From positions 62,001 through 126,000 of the forward strand of contig LLCB01000042.1 of the NCBI GenBank assembly GCA_001414345.1: DNA of 64,000 nt. Direction: 5' to 3'. Position numbers and translations under genes: made by a program. Positions 24,101-37,389 of this stretch are shown here, in pieces (position 1 is the stretch's first letter; every line of letters starts with the position of its first letter). This DNA comes from Hymenoscyphus infarciens (taxonomy: Eukaryota > Ascomycota > Leotiomycetes > Helotiales > Helotiaceae). Under the pieces are notes generated by a model that saw only the letters and a program-made list of their open reading frames with translations, ran no database searches and was not told the DNA's origin.

Positions 24101-27100
24101 TTATATTAAAAGAGGTAAACTATTCTTATAAAAAGGTTTAAGTAAGTTTAGTATTAATTTAAGAGTTTAAATAATTAAATACTAAAAAGGTATATAAGTA
24201 GCTATCTACTTTAGCTTAATTATAGGTTTTTAGATCTTACTTATATTAGATTAATATATCTACTTTTTAATTACTCTTCTTAGATATAAATCAGATCTAG
24301 AAGTTAAAGTCTAATAAAAACTCTATTTATTAGACTTACTTAGCTATAAGTAGCTTAGTTATTATAAAGTATTCTAATAATCTATAATCTAAATATATAT
24401 TAATATACTTCTAATATAATATAAGTTTAGAGTACTATTTCTTAAAAGCTTTTATAATAGTAGATAGCTCTTTATTATAGATCTTCTAGTTTAATTTATA
24501 GCTAACTAAGATATATAAGTAGAACCTAATAGAGTACTAAAGGCTATTGTGTTATTATAAGAATATATCTACTATTACTTCTTTTAAGAAGTCTATTTCT
24601 ACTTTTATATTATAATTAGAGTTAAAGTAGTATAAGGTTTATATAGTAAGTAGCTAGGTCTTTAGTGCTTTAAAGGCTTTATTATATTTAGGTATTTATA
24701 GAAACGGTTCTATAAGATATATTATTATAGTTAGAGGTTTAGTAATTTTAGTATAACTTTTAATAAATTATTTATAGAATTCTATAAACTCTAGGTAAGA
24801 CTTTATACTTATTATAGTATTAGGTTAGACCTAGTTTTATAAAGGCTCTACTTTTTTAGAGTTAACTTTAAGTCCTTTTATAGTTAAGATAAATCCTAAG
24901 TATTTAACTCTAGTAATACTAAATTTACTTTTCTTAATATCTACTTAAAGACCTACTTCTTAGAGCTAATTTAGAACCTTCTTAACCTATTTCTTATATT
25001 CTTTAATAGTATCTAAATAAATTAAAATATTATCTAAGTAAGTAATATAGAAGTTATTTAAATAATTAATTAAGATATTATTTATATAATATTAATAGAT
25101 AGTAGAGCTATTATAGAGTCTAAAAAGAAGGACTTTATATTTATATATACTATACCTAGTTCTAAATATAGTTATCTCTTCTGAGTTAGAGTCTATTTAG
25201 ATATAATAGAAAGCTTATCTAATATCTAGTTTAGTAAAGATTTTAGCTATTTTTATTCTAGAAAAGAACTTATTAATATAAGAGATTAGGTAAAGATTGT
25301 TTTAGGTTAGAGTATTTAGCTTTTTATAATTAATATAGAACTATAACTTATTACTATTAGCCTTTTTAATAAAGAGTATAAGAGAGGTGAAAGAGCTATT
25401 ACTATTAATAATAAACCTCTTATCTAAGTTCTCTATAAGATACTCTTTTATAGCTTTAAGCTCTATAGTTAACTATTAATATAGAGGCAAAAAGGAGTTA
25501 AGAAGTAGCTTATTTAAAGTAATCTTATAATTATATTTATAATAAGAAGGAAGCTTATTAGAAGCTACTTTTAAGAATATGTTTTTATAGAATAAGTAAT
25601 ACTTTAGGAGTTAGGCCTATATTAGAGCCTTTATCTTATTATTATCTTAGAGAAAGGCTAATCTCTTATTAATAACCTAATCTAGCTTATAAAAGCTTAT
25701 TATATAAAATTCTAAATTAAGCTATTTTATATTATAATATATTATATTTATACTTATCTTATAAATAAAAGAGTATAGAGTCTAGTTTTTTAAAACTATA
25801 CTAGTAGTTTATAAAGGCTTTAGACTAAAGTTAGATATTAAAATTTTAAAAGGTATTATTATAAATAGAAGTAATAACTTAGCTATATATATAAGTTTAC
25901 TCTTTTTATATCTTTCTTATTACTAGATAATATATTCTCTTTAGTTTATATCTAACTAGTAATTTAAAAAAGGTTTCTAGTTTTAACTAAAAAGAGAAAG
26001 TAAAATTTCTTTTTTATAGTAGAGAGTTAGAGAGTATTTAGCTAGCTAAGTAATCTAGTTCTTTAAAGAGTTAAAAAGAACTTTAAAATAGTTTAACTAC
26101 TTATTATTAATAATTAGGTCTTATTATCTAAAGTCTAGGATAATAAAGAGATAGTTATAGATATAATGTTTATCTATATTTAGATATAGTTATATAAACT
26201 AATTTATCTAGCTTTTAGTACTATTATTATATCTATAAATAGATACTAAATAAGGTAGTTTCTAGATCTTTAAACCTATTACTTTTAATAATTATAAAGC
26301 TAGAGGTCTATTTAGAAATAGGTACCTATTTACTCTTATATCTACTAAAGCTTATATTTTAATACTATATTCTTATATACTAAAAGTAGTATTTATAAGG
26401 AACTGTTTTCCTCTTATAAGCTTAAAAAGGTTAAGTTTAAATAGATTATATTTATATAAGTCTAAGAAGGTATTTTTATCTAGGCCTTTTTATTTTTCTC
26501 TTAACTTAGGTTAGAGTTAGAGTACTTTTTAAGTAGTTATTCTTCTTTAGGTTAATTATCTTCTTCTATCTTATTAATACTAGGTAGATTAGAATAGTTA
26601 GACTTAATATATCTAGGTTTCCTATAATTATAGTACTTTATACTAGTAGAGAGTCGGTTTATAGACGAAGTCTTTAATCTTTTACTAGTAGAAAGAGGTC
26701 TAGAAGATTAAGAAGTTTTTTAAGAAGTAGTATAAAGTCTATATAAGAGTAGTAAGAGTTTTATTAAGGAACTAGATAAGGTTTAGTTAGTATTAGGCTT
26801 TTAGTATAATAAGCTTATTATAATAGGTTTTTTAGTACTTATTATACTAGTTGTATATAACTTAGTATTATAGTGTTATTCCTTATCTATAAATAATAAG
26901 TCTCTTACTATCTTATTAAAGTTAGTATTCTAGTACCTCTTACTATTAACTAATTAGGTTTAGAGCTAAGGTATAAGCTTATCTTATATATAGTAGAACT
27001 TATCTTACTTAGATACTTCTCTAAGTATTATAATACTTAAAAAGTAACTTTTAAATTCTATAAAACTTTCTCTTATATAACTCTTCAATTCTATTTAAAG

Positions 27101-27854
27101 AGACTAAAAAGCGTTCTAGGTATCCTTCTTCTTATAACCTATTAAATAGTAGATATTAAGAAGCTTAATTATCTCTTTATAGTCTTTAAATACTATCTTA
27201 CTTATATTAGACTTATATTAGAGCTCTAAGTAGTTCTAGGCGAGTTTTATTATTATCTCCTAAATAAGAGCTTTATAAGTTAAAGGCGTCTAATAATAGT
27301 TAGCGTTTATATAGAGTCGATTATATATTAATATTCTCTATTACTTATATATAGATAAAATACTATTATTTAAAAGTTTAATTTTTTCTATAATCTTACT
27401 TTTAATAAGTTAAAAGGCTTTTAGAGTGCTTTTAGGTTATAGGCGTAGAGTAGGTCGTAGTAAGAGATGAATATTAGAGAGTAGGATCAGATTCAGAAGC
27501 CTTCTGAATAACTATTATAAGTCGGCTTATTTACTAAATCTAGGGTTATTAAGACTCTTAGGAAATACTCAGCGTATTCTAATCTCTTAACGTGTACTAA
27601 AATACGATTTATACTAGCTATCTATATAGATAATAAACCCTGCTATTACTAGCCGTCTAGGTAGTCTCTAATTACCTAGCTATATAAGAATATCGTTATA
27701 ATATTCTAAATCGAGTGTGAATCGACTTCTAAATAAGGAGTAGTAATAAGCTTAAAAAGAGATATTATTAAGGCTATTACTAGCGAAGAAGAGTTATTAT
27801 TTTTATATAATAGTATAAAATATATATAACTATAGTAGAGATATATAAGAGTAC

Positions 27855-28312
27855 TATGATAGTATACTATCCTGGATTATTATATAATAGCACTATCTTG
27901 AATTATCGGCATTCGTGAAACTGCCGATACCTCTAATACCTCTGAGGCCGAGATTACGAATGACTAATACTTATGTAAGCGAAGTGCCAAAGGTATTAAT
28001 ATCTAACATTTATATATAGAAGGGATTAAGGTTTAGATATTATATATTTAGCTTTTTAAAGAATTAGAGGTTATATATTTAGCTTTTCAGCTCTTATTAT
28101 TTAGTATTAGCTATATTAGACAGGGCTTAGTTATTATTATTATTAGAACTTAGAAGCTTCTAACCTTCTTATATATAGACGTTTATGTTTAATATAGTAG
28201 AGGGATAGTTATTATTTTCTTCTATATTAGTATCTAGCATTTATATACGTTATTCTACTATATATACTCCTATATACCTCTACTATAGTTATATATATTT
28301 CGTGCTATTATA
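27855..28312 (+). repeat. 458-bp 5' LTR of gypsy copy B
   Basis: It starts TATGATAGTATACTATCC and ends GCTATTATA, followed by TAAAAATAATAACTC, the shared 5' internal start in all copies. Confidence 0.9.
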
Positions 28313-31300
28313 TAAAAATAATAACTCTTCTTTGCTAGTAACAGCCTTTATAATATCTCTTTTAAGCTTATTATTACTTTTTTTGTTTTAATTTTGATTT
28401 AGCCTCTAATTAGACTATAATAATATATCCTTAAATAGCTAGGATTTTAGAGATCTCCTAGATAGTTAGTAATACTAGGGTTTAGTATTTATATAAATAG
28501 CTAGTAAAAATCGTGTTTTATACGTTAAAGGATTAGAATATACTAAGTATTCCTAAGAATCCTAATAACTCTTTTTATATAGGGATTACTATATACGATT
28601 TAGATAGTTAATAATATAAACAGTTATCTAGAAAACTCCTAAATCGCCTCTTTACCCCCTCTTAATTTAATATTTAATATATTAGAATCTAGAGCGACTC
28701 TAGGTCTCTTCTAAGCTCCGCTCCTAAGCGTAGAGCCTCTCTATAGGTAATAAAGTTAAGCCTTTACTAAAAGGTCTTTGACTTAGTACTATAGCTCTAA
28801 GAATACTAAGAAGCCTAAGAATAATAAAGGTAAAGGCCCTATACCTAGAAGCTAGAGAGATTAATAGGACTTCTCTAATATAGACGAGATATAGAGTATA
28901 ATCTAAGTTATAGAGGCTAAGGATTAAGAAAAAGAATAGAAAATTTTAGAGTAAGATAATCAGATCGCCTAATTATTAGACCTAATATAATAAATTAGCT
29001 AATAGCTACTAAATAATAACTATAGTCTAAGTCCTCTCTAATCTATATAAACACCTCCTTCTATCTCTTTAAACTATTATTAGAGGCGAGACCCTACTCT
29101 TAATATTCCTTCTTTATAATAACCTTCTCTACGCCTATAACCTAAAAGCACCCTAAAAGCTCTTCGACCTATTAAAAGTAAAATTATAGAGAAAATTAAA
29201 CCTTTAAATAATAGTACTTTACCTACTTATAAGTAATAGAAGATATCTATATATAATAGACTCTAAGTAAATACTAACTATTACTATATACCTAAAACTT
29301 ATAAAGCTCTTATCTAGAGAATAACTATAAAACTTACTAAGAACTACTTAGAGCCCTAATACGAGTCTAATTTAAGTAATATAGCCTTTAAAGATTAATA
29401 AGATATAATTAAACTCCTTAATTCCTACTTCCTAACTAGTTATAAGAAGGAGGATACTTAGAATAAATTTTAAGCTTTATAAATAAGTAGAAAGGGTTAT
29501 ATAGAGGAAACTTTTTTAGATTTTAAAGTACGCTTCTTAAGTATAGCTATACTTAGAGGAATACTAGAGTTAGAAAGATTCTACTTAATATAGGATAAGA
29601 TTATGCTATAGCTCTAAGGTAGCTCTACTTTAGCTAAGAGAAATTAGAATTATAATTTTAATAAGATAGTAGTATATCTTTTAGCCTTAAATAAAGAGAA
29701 ACGCTAAAATATAGAGTTATCTATAACTAGTACTATAGCTAAACTAATTAGTATAACCTTATTATTTAAAAAGACGAGTACTTTTTAATTCTTATCTAGC
29801 TCTACTCTAAAAACCTCTCTACTCTTATATAGACTTAATCCTATATCTTAGAAGATTTTATAAACTCTTAGACTATTTTCTACTAGTAAAAAATTAAAGT
29901 CTATGTTAATAAACTAAGTCTCTACTAGTATGAATTATTACTATTATAGTAAGCCTAGACATTTTAAACCTAATTATTCTAATCTTCCTACTATTAATAA
30001 GATAGATAATTAACCTAAAGAAGAATAACCTTCTAAAGAGTACTCTAACTCTAAGCTAAGCTAGGAGGAAAACGAAGAGGCCTAGATAAAAATTCCTTCT
30101 TAAGCTTATATAAATATAATCTAGCTAGACTCGATCTTTCTAAGCTTATAAGAGAAAAACAATTCCTTATAAATACTACTCTTAGTATATAAGAATATAG
30201 TATTAAAATATAAGCTTTAGTAGATATAGAAGTAAACAAGTACCTATTTCTAAATCAGCTTCTAGCTCTATACTTATTAAAGTTGATAGGTTTAAAGATT
30301 TAGAGATTACTATATATAGTATCTATTTATAGATATAATAATAATACTAAAAGCTAGGTAAATTAGTTTATATAACTATATCTAAATATTAATAAACGTT
30401 ATATTCTTAACTACCTCTTTATTATCTTAGACCTTAGATAGTAAGACCTAATTATTAGTAATAAATAGTTAAACTACTTTAAAGTCCTCTTTAACCTCTT
30501 AAAGAGCTAGATTATTTAGCTAGCTAATTACCCTCTAACTTTCTATTATAGTAAGGAAATTTTACTTTCTCTTTCTAGCTAGAACTAGAAACCCTTTTTA
30601 AATTACTAGTTAGATATAAATTAAAGAGAATATACTATTTAATAATAAGAAAGATATAAAAAAGGTAGACTTATAAATATTACTAAGTTATTATTTCTAT
30701 CTATAATAATACCTCTTAAAATTTTAATATCTAACTTTAGTCTAAAGCTCTTATAAACTACTAGTATAGTCTTAAAAAGCTAGACCTTATACTTCTTTAT
30801 CTATAAAATAAGTATAAACGTAATATATTATAATATAAAATAGCTTAATTCAAAATTTTATATAATAAGCTTCTATAAGCTAGATTAGGTTATTAATAAG
30901 AGATTAGCCTCTTTCTAAGACGACGATAAGATAAGAGCTCTAATATAGGCTTGACTTCTAAAGTATTACTTATCTTATAAAGACGTATTCTTAAAAGTAG
31001 CTTCTAATAAGCTCTCTTCTTACTAAGAATATAACTATAAGATTACTTTAAATAAGCTACTTCCTAACTCCTTTTTACCTTTATATTAATAGTTAACTAT
31101 AGAGCTTAAAGCTATAAAAGAGTACTTTATAGAGAACCTAGATAAAGGGTTTATTATTAATAGTAATAGCTCTTTTACTTCTCTAGTACTCTTTATTAAA
31201 AAGGCTAATAGCGATAAGTTATAGTTCTATATTAATTATAAGAAGCTAAATACTCTAACTTAAAACAATTCTTACCTAATCTCTTATATTAATAAGCTCC

Positions 31301-34079
31301 TTTCTAGGATAAGAATAACTAAAATCTTTACTAAATTAGATATTAGATAAGCTTTTTATTATATTTAAATAGACCTTAAATTAGAAGAGATAACTATGTT
31401 TAGAACTAGGTATAGTATATATAAATATAAGGTCCTCTCTTTTAGACTCTATAATAGCTCTACTATCTATTAACGTTATATAAACAACGTCTTAATCGAC
31501 TATTTAGACGACTTCTATATTACTTACTTAGATAATATTTTAATTTATTTAGATACTATTAAAGAATATAAGGAATAGGTTAGAAAAGTTCTAAATTAGC
31601 TCTAAGAAGTAAGACTTTAGGTAGATATTAAGAAAAGCGAATTTAGTATTACTAGAGTTAAATACTTAGGATTTATCTTAATTATAAAAGGACTTAAAGT
31701 TAATCTTAAAAAAGTAGAACCTTTATAAAACTAGGTTTAACCTAATACTATAATAAGTATAAAGTCTTATTTAGAGTTTATAAGATTCTATAGATAATTT
31801 ATTAAAGGTTATACTAAAATTGCTAAACCTCTAACTATGATAATACACCTTATAAAGCTGTTTCTATAAATACCTAAATATAATAAAGCCTTTAAAGTAC
31901 TAAAGACTAGGCTACTTACTATATAAACCTTATACTACTTTAACCTCGATTATAATATAAAGGTAGAAATAGACTCCTTAGAAGAAGTAATAGCTAGTAT
32001 ATTCTTATAATAATATAATAGCTTTTAGTACTCTATTAGGTTCTACTTATACGTCCTAGTTAGCTATAAATTAAATTAGGAGATCTATAATAAAGAACTA
32101 TCTACTATTATAGAAGCTTTTAAGAAATAGTACTCTAAACTTATATTATATTAGAAACGTATTAATATATATTTAGACTATAGATTATTAGAATACTTTA
32201 TAATAACTAAGTTACTTATAGCTAAGTAAGTCTAATAAATAGAGTTCTTATTAGACTTTAACTTTTAGATCTAATTTACGTCTAAGAAGAGTAATTAAAA
32301 AGTAGACATATTAACCTAACGTAAATAAGACCTAAAAACCTATAATTAAGCTAAATTAGACAGCCGCTCTCGTACCCTCTTAGAACCTAATTAGTTAGAC
32401 CTTTAAATCAACGCCGAACTTACTTAGATCTTTTTATAAGAATAGTCTACATCCCTTAATATAATAGATATTATTCTAGAGTTAAGTTTAAACACGATTT
32501 AGAAGTTAAAAGAAGATAACCTACGCTCCTTTTAGAAAGAACGTTATAAACTTCTAGATAAATACTCTATCTTATTAGATAATTTACTCCTTTTTAAGAA
32601 TTAACTTTATATTTAAAAGAATACTAAACTCTATATAAAACTAATCTAAGAAGTCTATAACTAAGTATCTAGTACTTACCTAAGTATAAAAAAGATATAC
32701 TAGTTATTAGTATAATACTACTACTAGGCTAGAATGTTTTTAGACTATAGGAGGTATATAGAGAATTATTAAGCCTATAAATACTCCTATTCTTAATAAA
32801 CTAAGTAATAAGGCTTTCTTTACTCTCTACTTATACCTAACTATTCTATATAACATTTATATATAGACTTTAAATTATTTCTAAAAGATAAATATAGATT
32901 TAATACTATACTAGTATTTATTAACTAACTTAGAAAGGATTTAGTATTAATACTCTATTACTTAACTATAGATGCTAAAGGCCTAGCTAAACTCTTTATT
33001 TAATAGATTTACTATTTTAGTTACTATCTTAAATTAATTATATCTAATTAAGGATCTTAATTTATATTATTATTTTAGACTAAATTTTATTAAATAATTA
33101 GTATTAAGCTTAAGCTTAGTACTACCTACTATAAATAAATAGATAGATAGATAGAGATAATAAACCGATATATCGATTAGAGACTAAGGCCCTTTATAAC
33201 CTACTATTAAGACAACTAGAGCGAATTAATCTCTCTAATAGATAGAGTATAAATAACACTTCTATACTTATCTATTAATATAACCCCTTATTAGCTTAAG
33301 TTTAGACTTGACCTAAGGACTTTATAAGACTAGAATATACTAAAGACGTCTATTCCCTAGAAACGTCTTAACTATAATAAGGTAGTAAAAGTAGCCTAAT
33401 ATATATACTCTACTTAGAAGATAGCTAAAGATAATATAAGTAAGGCCTAGAAAAGGATAGAGGATAGTATAAATTAATACTAAAGAGCTATTAACTAAGA
33501 TGTTAGAGATAAAGTCTACTTATCTACTAAGAATCTTAAGATAAATCGTCTTAACTAAAAGCTTATTAAATAGTAAATAGAACCTTTTAAAATACTAGAT
33601 TATATAGAACACTTCTATAGGCTAAAACTTCTAGAAGGATTATTAATTTATAATGTTTTCGCCTCTAATATACTTTTAAAGGACCTAAACACCTCTTTAC
33701 TAGAATAAGAGGCTTTAGAGCCTTTACTAGATATTATTAAAAGTATATAAGAATAAGAAGTATAAGAAATACTTAGTAGTAGACTTTTTAGAAGATAGCT
33801 ATAGTATTAAGTAAAATAAGTTAGATATAATTCAGATCCTATTTAGTATCTTATAGATAATTTTTAGGGTTTACTATATTATTTAAGAGACTTTTATACT
33901 AAATATCTAGAAAAGCTAGGACTACTCTAATACCTTTCTAAATAGCTTAATATATAGGAATTAGATAAGAATTAGATAAAAGAGTTAATTTATAAAACTC
34001 TATTAATACTCTCTAATTCTAGTTACCTTTAATAAGGAACTTATAATAAAAACCTAAGATAAAACACTAACTAGTAGGA

Positions 34080-35000
34080 ATGTTTAAAGTTAATAAAGTA
34101 AAGAACTAAGACTAAGTTACTATTAAAATAGGGCCTACTAACCCTCTCTAGGCTATAGCCTCTCCTTCTTCTAACTTATTATTCTTCTCCCTACTCTTCT
34201 AAGTATAAGGAGCCTAAATCGGCTCTTCCTTTACTACCTCTTTCTTATAAGGACGCTTCTTACCTTAGTAATCTCTTATAACTAGCTTTAAGAGGGACGC
34301 TTATAAACTCTTTAGATAGGTCTTAAAGAGAACCTAAACCTAGGTTTAAATAGAAGTCTTACCTTTTATAATATAGTATAAGAACTATTAAATATTAGTA
34401 ACTAAAACCTCTCTAATAAGTAAGAGGTACTTATAGTAACCTTAGTATAAAGTGTCTAAGTCTTCTCTAAGAGGGTGAACTATACTTTTAAACTATTCTT
34501 TAGTACCTTTATACTAGTAATAACTAATACCTTATCTAAGGCCTTAGTAGCCTTCTTAACCTCTCTCTTCTCCTTTTTACTTATAAGCTTATTAAACTCC
34601 TTCCTAATAAACTATAGTAACTACCTAAGTTAGAATAGATTTAGTATATATTTAGGATTAAACTTACTAGGATATATATAGTATTCTACTCTATATAGTA
34701 GCTATACTTCTTCGACTTCGGCTTCTTAAAAGCATATATATAATCTCTATTCTAAGATTTTACTTAAAGGTACTAAATATAGTAGACTCGGTAAGTAGCT
34801 AGAAGCGTACTAGGAGGATATAGAAGAGGTATTTTACTATATTAGATTAGCTCTAAATTAGGTCTAATTAAGGAGAGAAGAACTTACTTTTATATATATA
34901 TATATGTAATATATATATTCTAGGAGATAAGTTAATATATAAGGATATACTTAATTAAAAGGTATTCTTACTATTTATTATTATTTAGATAAAAAGAAAA
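34080..35000 (-). other. Antisense ORF-like segment inside gypsy copy B
   Basis: Read on the minus strand, this interval between the chromodomain and the 3' LTR keeps a protein-like pattern despite RIP: a lysine-rich KKEKREVKKATKALDKVL followed by LKNSLE and an acidic ..LLEET stretch. The plus-strand reading is pyrimidine-rich and shows no protein pattern. The same segment exists in copy A (plus strand, about 21700-22600) and copy C (56887-57400). It may be an extra, oppositely oriented gene carried by the element. No family is assigned. Confidence 0.4.
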
Positions 35001-35411
35001 GAAGAAGAGAAGTTAGAATTAAGGAAAAGTCGTCTACTAATATACTACTTATAATAATAGCTATTGCTTTATAATTATTATTTATTACTTAATAATTACT
35101 ATTATAATATATAATAATAGTAAGAATATAATAACTCTATAGTAGCGTACTACTTTCTACCTACTAGCTAATTATTAGCTTCTCTTCTGTTTATATCTTA
35201 TTATTATATAGTATATAGTAGTAAATAAAGAGCGATCAGCTCTTAAATAATAATACTACTAGCTACTAACCTTACTCTAACTACTAAATACTATAATAAT
35301 AAGATAAGTTATATTCTTTATAATAAAAAGATAAATAATACTCTAATTAACCTAATACTATGTCGATTACTAACTAAAGACTTAAGACGAGTCTTTTTAA
35401 AGGAGGGAGGA

Positions 35412-35869
35412 TGTAATAGTATACTATCCTAGATTATTATATAATAGTACTATTCTGAATTATCGGCATTCGTGAAACTGCCGATACCTCTAATACCTCT
35501 AAGGCTAAGATTACGAATGACCGATACTTATATAAGCGAAGTACTAAAGGTATTAATGTCTAATATTCATATATAGAAGGGATTAAGGTTTAGATATTAT
35601 ATATTTAGCTTTCTAAAGAATCAGAGGTTATATATTTAGCTTTTCAGCTCTTATTATTTAGTATTAGCTATATTAGGCAGGGCTCGGTTATTATTATTAT
35701 TAGAACTTAGAAGCTTCTAACCTTCTTATATATAGACGTTTATGTTCAGTATAGTAGAGAGACAGTTATTATTTTCTTCCGTATTAGTGCCTAGTATCTA
35801 TATACGTTATTCTACTATACGTACTCCTATATACTTCTACTATAGTTATGTGTATTTCGTACTATTATA
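35412..35869 (+). repeat. 458-bp 3' LTR of gypsy copy B
   Basis: It is preceded by the polypurine-like junction AAAGGAGGGAGGA and starts TGTAATAG. It is the same length as the 5' LTR, with only transition-type differences. Confidence 0.92.
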
Positions 35870-36708
35870 AGTACGTATAGTAGAATAACGTATATAGATA
35901 CTAGGCTCTAATATAGAAGAAAATAATAACTATCTCTCTACTATACTAAACATAAACGTCTATATATAAGAAGGTTAGAAGCTTCTAAGTTCTAATAATA
36001 ATAATAACTAAGCCTTATCTAATATAGCTAATACTAAACAATAAGAGCTAAAAAGCTAAATATATAACCTCTAATTCTTTAGAAAGCTAAATATATAATA
36101 TCTAAACCTTAATCCCTTCTATATATAAATATCAGATATTAATACCTTCAGCACTTCGCTTATATAAGTATCGGTTATTTATAATCTTAGCTCTAGAGAT
36201 ATTAGAGGTATTAGCACTACTTAGAGGTATCGGCAGTTTCACGAATACTGACAATTCAGAATAGTACTGTTATATAATAATCTAGAATAATATACTATTA
36301 TAAATATAAATAGGAGTAAATAGTACTAAATTAAGTACTCTACTAAGTACTTGATTTACTATAGTAAAACCTCTGTTTTTAGGTACCGATTAAAGACTAA
36401 TATTATATGCTTTTCTTAGGTAGTACTACTCCTACTAAATCTACTAATAATACTATAAATAATATATTTAAAGCTAGTATATACCCTACCTAGCCTCCTC
36501 TATAAGCTAGGAAAGGCTACTCTAATACCTCAGATAGGAAAGAATAGATAGAACAAATTTCAGAATAGGATCGGAGTAGTTAGGAGAAGTGATATATTAG
36601 GATAGGATTAGGCGGGATAGCCTTAAAATAGAGGTAGGAAGGAGAAGGATAGTTAAGGAAGGATAGGATAACAGATTAGGCGGGGAAACCTAAAACACTG
36701 CCTAAGGG

Positions 36709-37389
36709 GGAGCCACGGAGAGAGCAATGGTCTAATTCAAATACGGGACTGGCGACTTGATATTCCGTATTTTGATAGCAGAACTTGCCGCAATTATAAG
36801 ATGAGTATCTTGTAACAAAAATGGTTCTCTTTCGTTCTGTAAAAAAAGTTGGAGTGAAGTTTGTATGTGAATGAGAAAAAGACTTACTGATGATGTAGCA
36901 AATTTGATTCAAGTTATTCTCGTTTTGTTTCCACATCTCGTCTGTAGTTACCTATAGATGTTGGAGGTTGCGAAATGTTTGGGCATGCAATTTTTATCGT
37001 AGGATTCTTGCGCAGCTGGGCCGGTCGCCGGTTGCCGGTTGCCGGTGCAGGATTAAATACCGGCACCGAACGACGGGGTTAGCGACCCATTTGGACGATA
37101 ACCGGCAGATTCTCTAGAGAGATTATAAACTAGAATTCATAACCAAGCCACTGCCAAGGAACACCCTGAGTAGACGAGCTTCTACCTAACGAGAGGGGCA
37201 ATTTATATACCTACCAAAAATTCTATGGAGGACCTAACTGAAAGATGCAAAACCTACTCTCACTACGTTGCAACAAATTACTCACTGTTTTGAGCCACAG
37301 CGGTTTATTTCAGCAGTAACACGTTCGAGGATCACGTCCCCGCCCTTCCATTCCAATTCAACTACAACTTCCAACCACCCGGAAGCAAA
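36709..37389. other. Intergenic, normal composition
   Basis: It begins right after the hAT target duplication. A GCCGGTTGCC direct repeat (about 37020-37050) is the only notable element. The minus-strand frame 36676-36936 runs into the transposon end and is not a credible gene. Confidence 0.55.

Larger units (their letters stand above)
27855..35869 (+). mobile_element. Ty3/gypsy chromovirus copy B, RIP-degraded, nested in LTR of copy A
   Basis: LTRs 27855-28312 and 35412-35869 are both exactly 458 bp, and TSD AGTAC flanks them (27850-27854, 35870-35874). Total 8,015 bp. Domains are readable through stops: a CCHC zinc knuckle of gag at about 29933-29983 in which all three Cys codons have become Tyr; reverse transcriptase at about 31150-31690, with FTKLDIR, INYKKLN and the catalytic box now YLDN at 31525-31536 (from YLDD by G-to-A); integrase core at about 32850-33180, with DAKGLAKLF and a KLKLSTTYY stretch; and a chromodomain-like segment at about 33800-33905. 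About 1 kb between this and the 3' LTR reads better as coding on the other strand. No autonomous activity is possible. Confidence 0.9.
20670..36302 (-). mobile_element. Ty3/gypsy chromovirus copy A, RIP-degraded, interrupted by copy B
   Basis: LTRs are 477 bp: 20670-21146 intact, and the other split into 27806-27854 plus 35875-36302 (49 + 428 = 477). TSD AATAT lies at 20665-20669 and 36303-36307. In minus orientation the interior runs gag (zinc-knuckle remnant near 26610-26660), reverse transcriptase (catalytic-box remnant near 25021-25054), integrase (about 23380-24000), then a chromodomain-like end. It has no usable frame: stops abound through C-to-T/G-to-A change. Removing copy B leaves 7,613 bp, about 440 bp shorter in the interior than copies B and C; the loss is in the 5' leader/gag part near 27390-27500. 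It was inserted into the hAT-like element before copy B arrived. Confidence 0.88.
17114..36700. mobile_element. hAT-like DNA transposon with nested retroelements
   Basis: The left end reads CAGTGTTTTGG then CTTTCCCCGCC. The right end, read from the minus strand at 36700, gives CAGTGTTTTAG then GTTTCCCCGCC, so 20 of 22 bases match in inverted orientation. The 8 bases outside are CCCAAGGG (17106-17113) and CCTAAGGG (36701-36708), a target duplication differing by one C/T transition. A CAGTG-type terminus plus an 8-bp duplication is the hAT signature. Subterminal AGGATAGG-like motifs crowd both ends (17158-17330 and 36590-36670), as in other hAT elements. Without the inserted retroelements the element is about 3.95 kb, a normal hAT length. 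I could not recognise a transposase: the interior is too eroded by transitions and has no long frame. Orientation is unknown. Confidence 0.75.

Noticed and set aside
30051..30239. Minus-strand 62-codon frame in the AT-rich block
   Set aside because: It lies inside gypsy copy B against its coding sense and has no protein pattern.
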